DNA of 64,000 nucleotides from Leptodactylus fallax (Eukaryota; Chordata; Amphibia; Anura; Leptodactylidae), in assembly GCA_947044405.1 (NCBI GenBank), contig CAMRHE010000028.1, positions 10,274,001-10,338,000 on the forward strand. The letters are read 5' to 3'. This document shows, in pieces, positions 1 through 11,469 of this stretch. Below the pieces are notes generated by a model. The model was not told where the DNA came from, made no database searches, and saw nothing but the letters and a program-made list of their open reading frames with translations. Numbering within the stretch: position 1 is the first letter of the stretch; each line of letters begins with the position of its first letter. The position numbers were made by a program, and so were the translations under genes.

Positions 1-2310
1 AACTGTATGCTCTGAATGTAGAAAATGGAATAAGCTGCGGCCAGAAACCTCTGATGGTGGCTTATCTCTCTTGAGATCAAAAGTATTGGGCGTATTGAAA
101 ACCACCTGCCTGATCTTTCTCTCCATGACATCTGGGAGGGAAATTTTGGAAACCTCCGTAGATGGTTGGTTAAAACAGGCAGGTTCACCTGATATTAATC
201 TGAAATGCATGTCCAGCTTTAGCATAAAAACAGGAAATAAAAATGCAGACTCAAGATTACAGGATTTTTCTTATTTTTTTCTAAAGTCCCTCTTATCTTG
301 CACTGCCTCTCTAATGGCGCCATTGAAGTAGAATATTAATTGGGATATACTGTTGATGTCAGGGTTATGTGTGACCAGACTTAACCCAGTCCTAAATTAA
401 CTCCTTTCTATGTGAGATACCTACCATATCACCAACACGGTTCCCCAATGTATTTTCCCTGACAAATGTCAGGTCAAGGTCAAGAGAATCAGATAGATAG
501 ATCAGGTGTCACCTCTTCACAGATACAAAGGTCCTATACTAAAATGAATGTCAGGATGATGGTCTAGAACCTTAGGTCAAGGTTGGTCTCTAATTTATAA
601 CTAAGTGGCTTAACAATAGAGTATCCCCTGGGGTCTTCATTAAGATTACCAGTAGGCTGGCTAACAAGGTGGATTGTCACGTTCTTCAATGTGGTTCATC
701 ATCTTTTGTTCTTTGGTGGAGGCTGAGATATCATGTCTAATAAGTAGTAACACTAAAACCAACGGGTTCCAAAAAAATTCCAAACTGGAGTATAAATTCA
801 ACAGATACCGACATCTGCTCATATCGTCAGAATTTCCTACACGTATAGGAGGAGGTCAGAGCAGCACTGGAATGCTGGTGATGACACTAGCCTGAAGAAT
901 GGGGGAATGCTCAACTATGTGAAGAGGATGGCGCATAATGGTACATAGGCAGGATTAGAACAATGATGCGGCTGTGCTCTGTGGCTAAAGTATATGCCCC
1001 CTGTGCTCTCTCAGGAGGCTGCAGATAATAAAGAAAAGTGCATTTATTCAACATCTACAGGATGCATCTGAAAGATGAAGGTACTGCTGGAAAATCCTTT
1101 ATAAAGGCTACAATACAAGGTGTTTAGTTAAAAAACGTTTTTGCTAATGATAGATTCCCTTTAACAGACTCAGACTTCTTCATGAATCTGTTTCCTTTGT
1201 GCTTCTAGCTCTATAGATTTCAGCTACAGTATAATTTATCCCAACTTATAAATTTGGCAGTCCATAAGGGCCATTCCATCTTGCTTGCCATGGCCTTCGC
1301 ACCCAGTTTTCGGAAAAGTAGAGTGTAAAGTTCAAATCAACAAAAAGTCACAATTTTTGGAGTAAAAAAGCCTGTGTGCCAAAAAAATTGCAATTTTTTT
1401 TAATTTATTGATTTAATAAATTCCTCCTAAAAGTTGTGGACACTATTAGTTTTATTATTTAGGCAGATATGTACTTTAACTGGGTCTGAAGCAAGGAACA
1501 TACCCTGTAACTATTCGAGCTGCAGGTCAGTTACACCAGGAGCCTGAAGCCACAAGAGGTTCCAGGGGTTTCTCTACTGCATATGAGGAGACCAGCATTA
1601 TAAGTGACTCAAGGTAGATGAGGACCCTGTCTCGAATGGAAACCAAAAAGCTTCAGAGTAGCACAACCAAATACACCTGAATCCTCTTTGCATTTCTAGT
1701 AGCTAGGTATAAGAAGAATGCAAATTTGAGATATTTCTTATAACCATTATGATAAAGACTCATATGATTGCTCTATAAACCTCCAAATAAAATTGCCTCT
1801 ATAGACATCTATAGAACCATACTGTACAGATGTGTAATACGGTTATTTAGATGTCCCATGTCTTTACGCATATTTTGCTAAGGACTTCTCATTTTCTTGC
1901 AATACAAATTCAGTACATTAATACAAAGTGCTAGCAAATCTTTAAAAAGGAGGCTGCAATTCCCATCACAGCCACTGGGCGGCCACATATAGATACAGAT
2001 AATGTAAACAACTCTCAACAAAGTATCACAAAATTATGTTTTTATTTTTTTTCAAAGTTGATCATCCCATACCACACATCTAGGGATATGGGAGTCAACA
2101 GGTAAGAAAAGATTCATCTGTAGCTCTGTATGCTTCCAATTTTTTATGGAATAAGAATTTATACTGTATATATGTTTTACATTACCATATGTACACAACA
2201 TATTGCAGCACACAGGGGGTCTACTCTAAGCTTCATAGTAAAGGAAATATATTTAGTTTGCAGTTCACCATCTAAGGTATATATTTATATTTACAACATA
2301 TTTTGGTGTT
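1..2310. other. No gene recognised; AT-rich unique DNA
   Basis: I see no conserved protein, RNA gene or clear repeat here. The open frames are under 100 codons, lack protein-like composition and show no coding continuity across neighbouring frames. Intergenic or intronic sequence is the simplest reading. Confidence 0.6.
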
Positions 2311-2311
2311 T

Positions 2312-2342
<31 letters not shown>
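2312..2342. repeat. (TA)n microsatellite
   Basis: An uninterrupted TA dinucleotide run sits immediately left of the first Tc1-like element. Tc1/mariner elements insert at TA and duplicate it, so such runs are dense targets; the last TA is shared with the element boundary. Confidence 0.9.
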
Positions 2343-2613
2343 CAGTACAGACCGAAAGTTTGGACACACCTTATCATTCCAAGAGTTTTCTGTATTTTCG
2401 TGACTATAAAAATTGTAGATTCACACTGAAGGCATCAAAACTATGAATTAACACATGTGGAATTATATACTTAACAAAAAAGTGTGAAACGACTGAAAAT
2501 ATGTCTTATATTCTAGGTTCTTCAAAGTAGCCACCTTTTGCTTTGATTACTGCTTTGCACACTCTTGGCATTCTCTTGATGAGCTTCAAGAGGTAGTCAC
2601 CCGAAATGGTCTT
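2341..2613. repeat. Left terminal inverted repeat of the DD38E element
   Basis: Pairs with 3702-3974. Besides the transposase-binding ends it covers the last roughly 35 codons and stop codon of the transposase gene. That makes the repeat partly coding, and explains why the opposite arm carries a mirror copy of the protein's C-terminus. Confidence 0.9.
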
Positions 2614-3558
2614 CCAACAGTCTTGAAGGAGTTCCCAGAGATGCTTAGCACTTGTTGGCCCTTTTGCCTTCACTCTACGGTCCAGCTCACCCCAAACCAT
2701 CTCGATTGGGTTCAGGTCTGCTGACATTGGAGGCCAGGTCATCTGGCGTAGCACCCCATCACTCTCCTTCTTGGTCAAATAGCCTTTACACAGTCTGGAG
2801 GTGTGCTTGGGGTCATTTTCCTGTTGAAAAATAAATGATGGTCCACCTAAACGCAAACCGGATGGAATAGCATGCCGCTGCAAGATGCTGTGGTAACCAT
2901 GCTGGTTCAGTATTCCTTCAATTTTCAATAAATCCCCAACAATGTCACTAGCAAAGCACCCCCACACCATCACACCTTCTCCTCCATGCTTCACGGTGGG
3001 AACCAGGCATGTAGAGTCCATTCGTTCACCTTTTCTGCGTCGCACAAAGACACGGTGGTTGGAACCAAAGATCTCAAATTTGGACTCATCAGACCAAAGC
3101 ACAGATTTCCACAGGTCTAATGTCCATTCCTTCTGTTCTTTAGCCCAAACAAGTCTCTTCTGCTTGTTGCCTGTCCTTAGCAGTGGTTTCCTAGCAGCTA
3201 TTTTACCATGAAGGCCTGCTGCACACAGTCTCCTCTTAACAGTTGTTGTAGAGATGTGTCTGCTGCTAGAACTCTGTGTGGCATTGATCTTGTCTCTAAT
3301 CTGAGCTGCTGTTAACCTGCGATTTCTGAGGCTGGTGACTCGGATGAACTTATCCTCCCCAGCAGAGGTGACTCTTGGTCTTCCTTTCCTGGGGCGGTCC
3401 TCATGTGAGCCAGTTTCTTTGTAGCACTTGATGGTTTTGGCCACTGCACTTGGGGACACTTTCAAAGTTTTCCCAATTTTTCAGACTGACTGACCTTCAT
3501 TTCTTAAAGTAATGATGGCCACTCATTTTTCTTTACTTAGCTGCTTTTTTCTTGCCAT
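2506..3558 (-). pseudogene. DD38E Tc1 transposase, inactivated
   Basis: Cut-and-paste transposase, about 350 codons if counted from the ATG at 3558. Two in-frame TGA stops, at 3523-3525 and 3481-3483, break the first helix-turn-helix; both fit C-to-T decay of arginine codons. The open part begins at 3465 (319 residues). It retains the end of the first DNA-binding domain, a GRPR hinge (residues 27-30), the second HTH (about 45-85, ending TVKRRL), and the DDE domain. The triad is D126 (WSDESKF), position 216 (QQENDPKHT) and E255 (LNPIEMVW). Position 216 should be aspartate but is glutamate, so catalysis is probably lost even apart from the stops. The last ~35 codons lie in the left inverted repeat. 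Confidence 0.93.
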
Positions 3559-3701
3559 AATACAAATTCTAACACTCCATTCAGTAGGACTGTCAGCTGT
3601 GTATCCACCTGACTTCTGAACAACACAACTGATGGTCCCAACCCCATTTATAAGGCAAGAAATCCCACTTATTAAACCTGACAGGGCACACCTGTGAAGT
3701 G

Positions 3702-3974
3702 AAAACCATTTCAGGTGACTACCTCTTGAAGCTCATGAAGAGAATGCCAAGATTGTGCAAAGCAGTAATCAAAGCAAAAGGTGGCTACTTTCAAGAACCT
3801 AGAATATAAGACATATTTTCAGTTGTTTCACACTTTTTTGTTAAGTATATAATTCCACATGTGTTAATTCATAGTTTTGATGCTTTCAGTGTGAATCTAC
3901 AATTTTTATAGTCATGAAAATACAGAAAACTCTTGGAATGAGAAGGTGTGTCCAAACTTTTGGTCTGTACTGTA
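3702..3974. repeat. Right terminal inverted repeat of the DD38E element, with mirrored C-terminal codons
   Basis: Reverse complement of 2341-2613. Read on the plus strand, about 3720-3809 encodes a second, near-identical copy of the transposase C-terminus (...CKAVIKAKGGYF...PRI, then TAA). It lies upstream of the transposase start and is not joined to any frame, so it is a by-product of the long repeat and not a gene. Confidence 0.88.
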
Positions 3975-4014
3975 TATATACACACACTGTCATTCTACCA
4001 TTCTATATAAATTA

Positions 4015-5520
4015 TACACTACCGTTCAAAAGTTTAGGGTCACTTAGAAAAGTCCTTATTTTTGAAAGAAAAGCACAGTTTTTTTCAATGAAGATAACAT
4101 TAAATGAATCAGAAATACACTCTATACATTGTTAATGTGGTAAATGACTATTCTAGCTGCAAACATCTGGTTTGTAATGCAATATCTACATAGGTGTATA
4201 GAGGCCATTTCCAGCAACCATCACTCCAGTGTTCTAATGGTACATTGTGTTTGCTAACTGTGTAAGAAGGCTAATGGATGTTTAGAAAACCCTTGAAAAC
4301 AGTTTTGCTAGTTTTCAGAAAAAGAGAACTTTCATGTGAAACTCGACAGTCTATTCTTGTTCTTAGAAATGAAGGCTATTCCATGCGAGAAATTGCCAAG
4401 AAACTGAAGATTTCCTACAACGGTGTATACTACTCCCTTCAGAGGACAGCACAAACAGGCTCTAACCAGAGTAGAAAGAGAAGTGGGAGGCCGCGCTGCA
4501 CAACTGAGTAACAAGACAAGTGCATTAGAGTCTCTAGTTTGAGAAATCGACGCCTCACAGGTCCTCAACTGGCAGCTTCATTAAATAGTACCCGCAAAAC
4601 GCCAGTGTCAACGTCTACAGTGAAGAGGCGACTCAGGGATGCTGGCCTTCAGGGCAGAGTGGCCAAGAAAAAGCCATATCTGAGACTGGCTAATAAAAGG
4701 AAAAGATTGATATGGGCAAAAGAACACAGACATTGGACAGAGGAAGATTGGAAAAAAGTGTTATGGACAGATGAATCGAAGTTTGAGGTGTTTGGATCAC
4801 ACAGAAGAACATTTGTGAGACGCAGAACAACTGAAAAGATGCTGGAAGACGCCTGACGCCATCTGTCAAGCATGGTGGAGGGAATGGGATGGTCTGGGGT
4901 TGCTTTGGTACTAGTAAAGTGGGAGATTTGTACAAGGTAAAAAGGATTTTGAATAAGGAAGGCTATCACTCCATTTTGCAACGCCATGCCATACCCTGTG
5001 GACAGCGCTTGATTGGAGCCAATTTCATCCTACAACAGGACAATGACCCAAAGCACACCTCCAAATTATACAAGAACTACTTAGGGAAGAAGCCGGCAGC
5101 TGGTATTCTATCTGTAATGGAGTGGCCAGCGCAGTCACCACATCTCAACCCCATTGAGCTGTTGTGGGAGCAGCTTGGCCGTATCGTACGCAAAAAGTGC
5201 CCATCAAGCCAATCCAACTTGTGGGAGGGGCTTCTTCTGGAAGCATGGCGGGAAATTTCTCCAGATTACCTCAGCAAATTAACAGCTAGAATGCCAAAGG
5301 TCTGCAATGCTGGAATTGCTACAAATGGAGCATTCTTTGACGTAAGAAAAGTTTGAAGGAGAAAATTATTATTTCAAATAAAAATCATTATTTCTAACCT
5401 TGTCAATGTCTTGACTATATTTTCTATTCATTTTGCGACTCATTTGATGAATAAAAGTGTGAGTTTTCATGGAAAACACAAAATTGTCTGGGTGACCCCA
5501 AACTTTTGAACGGTAGTGTA
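4015..5520 (+). mobile_element. Tc1/mariner element, second DD38E lineage, 1.5 kb
   Basis: Full-length element bounded by TACACTACCGTTCAAAAG and its reverse complement, with TA at each edge. The inverted repeats are short (about 30 bp, the right one keeping a better copy of the GGGTCAC motif), unlike the 273-bp arms of its neighbour. It lies only 40 bp from the previous element and 24 bp (a TA tract) from the next. The gene on the plus strand is broken by a stop and a frameshift. Its catalytic spacing also places it in the DD38E group, but DNA ends and protein differ from the first element, so it is a separate lineage. Confidence 0.93.
4278..5356 (+). pseudogene. DD38E Tc1 transposase, one stop and one frameshift
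   Basis: Three collinear fragments of one transposase. Fragment 1 (4278-4511) has the first HTH (RQSILVLRNEGYSMREIAKK) and an SGRPR hinge, then a TAA at 4509-4511 where a CAA glutamine codon is expected. Fragment 2 continues in the same frame (to 4856) through the second HTH (TVKRRLRDAGLQG) and the first catalytic aspartate (WTDESKF, residue 78 counted from the Met at 4539). A one-base loss just before 4856 shifts the frame. Fragment 3 (4889-5356) carries the second aspartate (QQDNDPKHT, residue 51) and the glutamate (LNPIELLW, residue 90); 38 residues lie between them. The triad is preserved, but SPDLNPIE has become SPHLNPIE. The gene extends almost to the right inverted repeat. Confidence 0.92.
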
Positions 5521-5544
5521 TATATATATATATATATATGTATA

Positions 5545-6491
<947 letters not shown>

Positions 6492-7572
6492 TATATATAA
6501 TTTATATAGAATGAATCTTTGCAAAAGTTCAGTATCTGCTCAAATATAGCCAAATGAACAGACACACAAAGATATACAAAGTTCAGCCGTGTAATAAATT
6601 TAAAGTTATATATGTATGATAGTTTGTGCAACTTTTCCTGTTATGATCATTGAATTTGTATTTGACATTGAAGCAGAAACAAAGAAACGCTAGAGCCAAT
6701 CTATCAATTTACGTTGTTAGAGTGTAGAAATTTCGAGTACCAGTCTGCCAGTCAGTCATTATCTGCCAGGAAATGCCCTCACTGTCAGCCTTTATTTTAA
6801 CTATAATTTTCTGTAAAAAGAAAATGATATTTTCTGTGGTAATATTGCATTGATCCATTGCCTGAAATAGTTATACGACGTGGAACAAAAGTGATCTTAA
6901 GCAGAATTTGGTTTGAATAAAATTGCCATTGTAATATCAATGTGGTTTGACAGGTAAGTCTGTTGAATAATCCAATATTATTATCAAGCAGAGTATTTTT
7001 ATCTTCTGCCGCCACCGATCATCATTTTATAAAGCTTATTATGAACTTAGTAATTCAGAAATAAATAATCCTGACTCTTTCCCATCTTAAACATTATTTA
7101 TAGAGAAAAATAATTTACAAAAGCTAGACTGAATATTAGAGGAGATTTACTATTATTGGCGAGATTTACTAATCTTAATGCACAAGAATTCTGACTTAAT
7201 TTGCTCCTAGATGCTGTGCACCACATTTATTATGTATTTTAATCACTTTTCAGACTTGTTTGACAAGTGACAAAGGGGTGAAGCCTTCAGCGAAAGTGGG
7301 CAGGTCACATGATGCAACAGTGGAACCGATTTATCGTTACTCTTGAGCCTGCATTCTGGTGCATTTTTTCCTATTTCGTGATTTTTTTTTATGTTGGTCG
7401 TGTCTAATTTAGTAAGTGCGCCATTTTTTAACTTGGTTTGCATCTAATGCACTTTTTTTTTTAAATGACTTGTAATAAGGGTATGAAGGTTTAGAAGGTG
7501 CTCACCTAGTTCACTATATGCAACTTTTTAAAAAGTCACACAATTTTTGCACAAGCCACCTCTAACGTGAAG
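6492..7572. other. No gene recognised
   Basis: AT-rich sequence with only short open frames and homopolymer T/A runs. I see no transposon protein, RNA gene or tandem repeat. Confidence 0.6.
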
Positions 7573-7580
7573 TTCTAGAT

Positions 7581-7730
7581 CAGGAGTCAGCAACCTTCGG
7601 CACTCCAGCTGCTGTGAAACTACAACTCCCAACATGCTCCATTCACTTCCATGGGAGTTCCAAGAACAGTACAGCATGCTGGGAGTTGTAGTTTTACAAC
7701 AGTTGTAGTGCCGAAGGTTGCCTCCCCCTG
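7581..7730. mobile_element. hAT-type palindromic MITE, 150 bp
   Basis: Begins CAGGAGTCAGCAACC and ends GGTTGCCTCCCCCTG, the CAGGGGT...ACCCCTG style of hAT ends. The two halves are inverted copies over about 65 bp (GCCGAAGGTTGC, GGGAGTTGTAGTTTTAC). It is flanked by 8 bp direct repeats, ttctagat at 7573-7580 and ctctagat at 7731-7738 (7 of 8 matching), which is the hAT target-duplication length. No coding capacity. Confidence 0.85.
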
Positions 7731-7738
7731 CTCTAGAT

Positions 7739-9623
7739 AGTGGAAAGTATGGAGAAGAAGTGTAGAAACTGAGCCAGAGTCCCTGGTTATGAAGACAGTT
7801 GAACCATTGTCAGGAGATGGGAATTATCCCTTCTTATTTTGTGAAGATTGTGTGCAAGAAACATCTGTGAGAGTAGAGTTACATGGACCCCATAGCTACC
7901 ACCTTGCCTGTAGCCTTAGGTCAGCCATGGTGCCCTTTTTGGATTTGCACCCTCAGCCAGGGCATTGCAGACACATTGTAGTTTTTGTGGATTCAGCACA
8001 GGTCAGCTGCTCGGGGGTATGTTCGGTACCTGTACTTTACAGTGCACAGAGTCAGAAGCAGATAGCTCTGTGCCCTGTATAGTGACTGGGTGCCCTGACT
8101 ACTATACAGAACCTAAAGAACAATGGACTCCAATTTCTCATTAAACAAATGAAATACAATCTTATGACAAGTTAGCAGAACTCTTGACTGGCTGCAAGTC
8201 ACAAAATAACCACTAGATGGCCACACATAGGCACATGGCAAAGTATAGCAAAAATCATGGCTTTTGAAAAGCTGATCATCTTACATCACACAGCTCATTG
8301 CATGTTAAGACAGTAACACTAACTAGAATTCTTGTAAGACACTTCAACAAAACTACTGATTTTTCATATGACGTTTTATCCAAGTAGGGAGACTTTACAG
8401 AATGTTCCCTTGGAAGAGTATACTCAAATCGATTTCTCTAGTGCCATCTATAGGCAGCTCCTCTGTAAGTCACTGCTTCACTCTTTAAACAAACATGAGA
8501 TGTAAATTCTATAGCAGAATGTTTAATGGTACTGCTTGACTCTTGGATAGAGGTGCATTGATGTTGTGCGTATGAAATCTGGATAAAACAAGTCACAAGG
8601 CAATGTATTTGACCTCTTCTTCAGGCAGACCACATAAGCAAATAGCTATAGACATATCAGTCAAATAGATTATTTTACATTCAGCTACAGCAGCTTCTCA
8701 TCAGGTCAAGCTGTAGACATGATATGTAAAAAAACGGGTCCCAATCCGCACACCCACAATAATATCTTGCTGAAGGGAAGATGACACCAAGCACATTTAC
8801 CATGATAAAAGGTGTAAAAGATAGTCAACCTTTCCTGTAATTGATCGATCGGACCCATAGATATACATTTTAAGAGCCTCTCGATCGAGCCATCAAGACT
8901 CGGTTATAATAAAACAAACAGACATGTAGCACAAAAATATCAAAAGAATCTAAAGGTAAAAGCAAGCAAGGAAGCACAAACTAACAATGACAGCTTCACT
9001 TTTTATTTATTGCTCCCAGCAGGGGTCATATACCATAGCTCTTGTGCCACTATCAACACCCTGGTGCTTCTTACTTCCACGTATAAGACAAAAAGGACAG
9101 GGGATAGGAAAGTAACCTCAAGAGACCAGGTACCTGAATCCTATCTCAAGTAGCAGCTGATTCCAGCTGTGCCGATATGTTTTTTTTTTTTCTTCAGAAT
9201 TTCTGATGTTCTCTGCTCGCTGATGATTACTTCCAGATCTTAGTTCTACCCCAGTGAAGATTTGCTTAGTGCTACAAAGAGTTTAGCAGGAACTGTTAAA
9301 ATTGCAATTGCACCAAGAAATCTCTTGCTTCAAGCCAAGTGAAAGAAAATGAGGAATTGTTTTTTTTTGGAGTTTTTTTTTGTGAAGCGAGATAAACATA
9401 TAGAAACCCAATGTCTGTTTAAACAAAATCTCTATGTTGACCCGCGCGGAGGATCACGGCGATGTTAGTTTTATTAAAAGTGCTGAGACAGAATGATGTG
9501 GATGTTAAATTGAAATTGTCCAAATGAAGCAGTAAAGGCACATCTAAGCTAAGGCAAACAGGAGCGGAAACCAATGAGGCCGAGCCTACAGTATATACAT
9601 AAATATAAAAAATATTTGAACAA
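7739..9623. other. No gene recognised
   Basis: No protein similarity is visible. A 97-codon open frame at 7789-8082 has no recognisable motif. Poly-T tracts occur near 9180 and 9360. Confidence 0.55.
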
Positions 9624-9627
9624 TTAA

Positions 9628-9891
9628 GGCTGGATTCACACGAGTGTTCAAACTCCATTGGGGGGTTCCCGAATCCGCTTGAAAAATGCGGAGAGAAAAG
9701 TCCTGCCAGCAGGACTTTTCTCTCTGCATTAATCTGCATTTTTCGGACGGAAACCCGGCGGACTGCAGTATAGTCTATGGGTTTCACGGGTCTCCGCAGG
9801 TAACCGCTTTTTTAAGCAGATTAGGTTTACGTTCTTCAGGTCCCCAACCGGACCCAAAGGACGGAAAACGTACACTAGTGGGAACCTAGCG
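9628..9891. mobile_element. PIF/Harbinger-like MITE with internal hairpin
   Basis: The ends GGCTGGATTCACACGAGTGT and ACTAGTGGGAACCTAGCG are imperfect inverted repeats, flanked on both sides by TAA (9625-9627 and 9892-9894), fitting a 3-bp target duplication. Inside, GAGAGAAAAGTCCTGC and its exact reverse complement are separated by 2 bp, forming a strong hairpin at about 9690-9723. A related element is at 35242-35480. The superfamily is inferred from the TSD length only. Confidence 0.65.
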
Positions 9892-9895
9892 TAAG

Positions 9896-11469
9896 TGTTC
9901 ATGTACGTGACCATTTCAGTTCTAGGTCTGATCTGAATATCTGTTTTGTATGTGTTTCCGATCCATGTGTCCATTTTTAACGTCCGTGTTACATCCATTT
10001 TGCATCCGTTTTTTTTACTGGTGACATTTTCTAATCTGCCTCTTGGCAGTGGAGCAGTGACGGCGGTCAGAAGACATCCTAGAGCTGTCTGTATTTTTCA
10101 CTGATCCGTGGATTTCAATGCACGGCTCAGGTCAGTGAAAATGGATGGTGCATGCTCTAAGAAAAATGGACGGGATACCCTGACCAGTTAAAAGAACTGC
10201 TGTGTACAAGAACATTGATGACTAAACAGATGTGTGCATGGACCTTAAAGGGTTGTCCCATTAGATGAAAAGATGGATCAGTGTTTTGTGAGCAATATAC
10301 AAGAAACTTAGCCAGCACATTGCCTACTTATTTGTAATCTTGTGGCTGGTTACATTAGTATCAAGACGTCTCATGTGCTGATCATGTGACCTCCCGCTTC
10401 TGGCTTCCTTTAGATGGAAGACACTGGTCTTTTGGCCAAGCTACTTGTTTGGGTCTACAGGGGCAGAGCAAGGTTGGTAGAGGGGTCAATGATCAACAGA
10501 CTAGACATGATGCTGCTACCCTGTACATGACAATATTGTGTTATGTGAATATTGAGGAGAACAGACCTGAAATTTAAAATACAGTGGAGAGATGTTTGGA
10601 GGCAACTTTTTTTTTTTTTTTGTTTACCATTAGGGTGTTAAAGTAATGGTCAAATTAACAAGAGACAGTCAGATCTTTTTGATGATAGGGATTTGGTTCA
10701 GACTTGTATTTGGTTAAAATCTGTATAACTGTATCCTATGAGTCCATCCAGTGGTTATGACAAAGAAATTCACATCCTCTAAGCATTGATATAGAGGCCT
10801 GTAGACCAAATATCTTCTTTCAAGATGATGCAGGAAATGTCCATAAACCTTGTCTCAATGTTATCCCAACATGTTTCCCCATTGGCTCTGGTTTTCAACA
10901 GCGGGCACTCATACTCATACCAAGCTTGGACATCCAGATATAATGAAGACATTCTAGAAGGTTTCATGGTGATGTGATAACTGCTCATTGCTAGACTTAT
11001 TATTACCTTTCTGCAGCGATCCCTGGTGGGCCCTCTCGCTCCAAAAATATTTGTCATTGTAATGCATCATGCACACATATGGAAGTTGTGGGCCCAGAGG
11101 CTGGACATTGAAGCTTGCTTAGAATAGTATTGAATATATCAGTCTCAAACTGAGGTTCATGGGAGTAAAATCTGCCTATTTTATTAAAAGATACTTGACG
11201 TTTAATACCTTTGTGTGTTTTGGTTTTCTTGAACCTAAAAAATTAAATCTACACAATTTGGACCATATTTTATGCCTTTTAATGGAGACTACATCCACTA
11301 TCACTTTGCAAAAAAAAAAAAAGACGTGTGCCAAGATTTTCAAATTTTTATGCTTCAAAATTGGCACTAATTGTTTGATAATTCCACCCCTTCAAGGCTG
11401 CAGACTACAGGGCCATGAACATTCTATGTGGCGCCATATGATGCCTCTGTATGGTGCCATATATATAGA
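9896..11469. other. No gene recognised
   Basis: Short open frames only. A poly-T run lies at about 10609-10621 and an A run near 11310. The sequence just left of 11470 contains short CTCTGTA-type repeats like those right of the Tc1 element, suggesting the Tc1 landed inside an older repeat. Confidence 0.5.

Larger units (their letters stand above)
2341..3974 (-). mobile_element. Tc1/mariner element, DD38E (Intruder-like), 1.63 kb, long inverted repeats
   Basis: A complete DNA transposon by structure. Both ends read TACAGTACAGACC (mirrored as GGTCTGTACTGTA), flanked by the TA target duplication. The terminal inverted repeats are unusually long: 2341-2613 pairs with 3702-3974 over about 273 bp with only scattered mismatches. 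The single gene runs on the minus strand and its 3' end lies inside the left inverted repeat. The spacing of the second and third catalytic residues (38 residues between) matches the DD38E 'Intruder' sibling family of Tc1, reported at 1.5-1.7 kb in fish, lampreys and frogs. The family name is inference from spacing and length. The gene is inactivated, so this copy could move only with transposase from elsewhere. Confidence 0.93.

Noticed and set aside
4332..4987. Minus-strand frames over the second Tc1 element
   Set aside because: Antisense shadows of the transposase, whose motifs are clear on the plus strand.
9650..9890. CpG island promoter
   Set aside because: The higher CpG content is confined to a MITE with inverted ends and there is no gene next to it.
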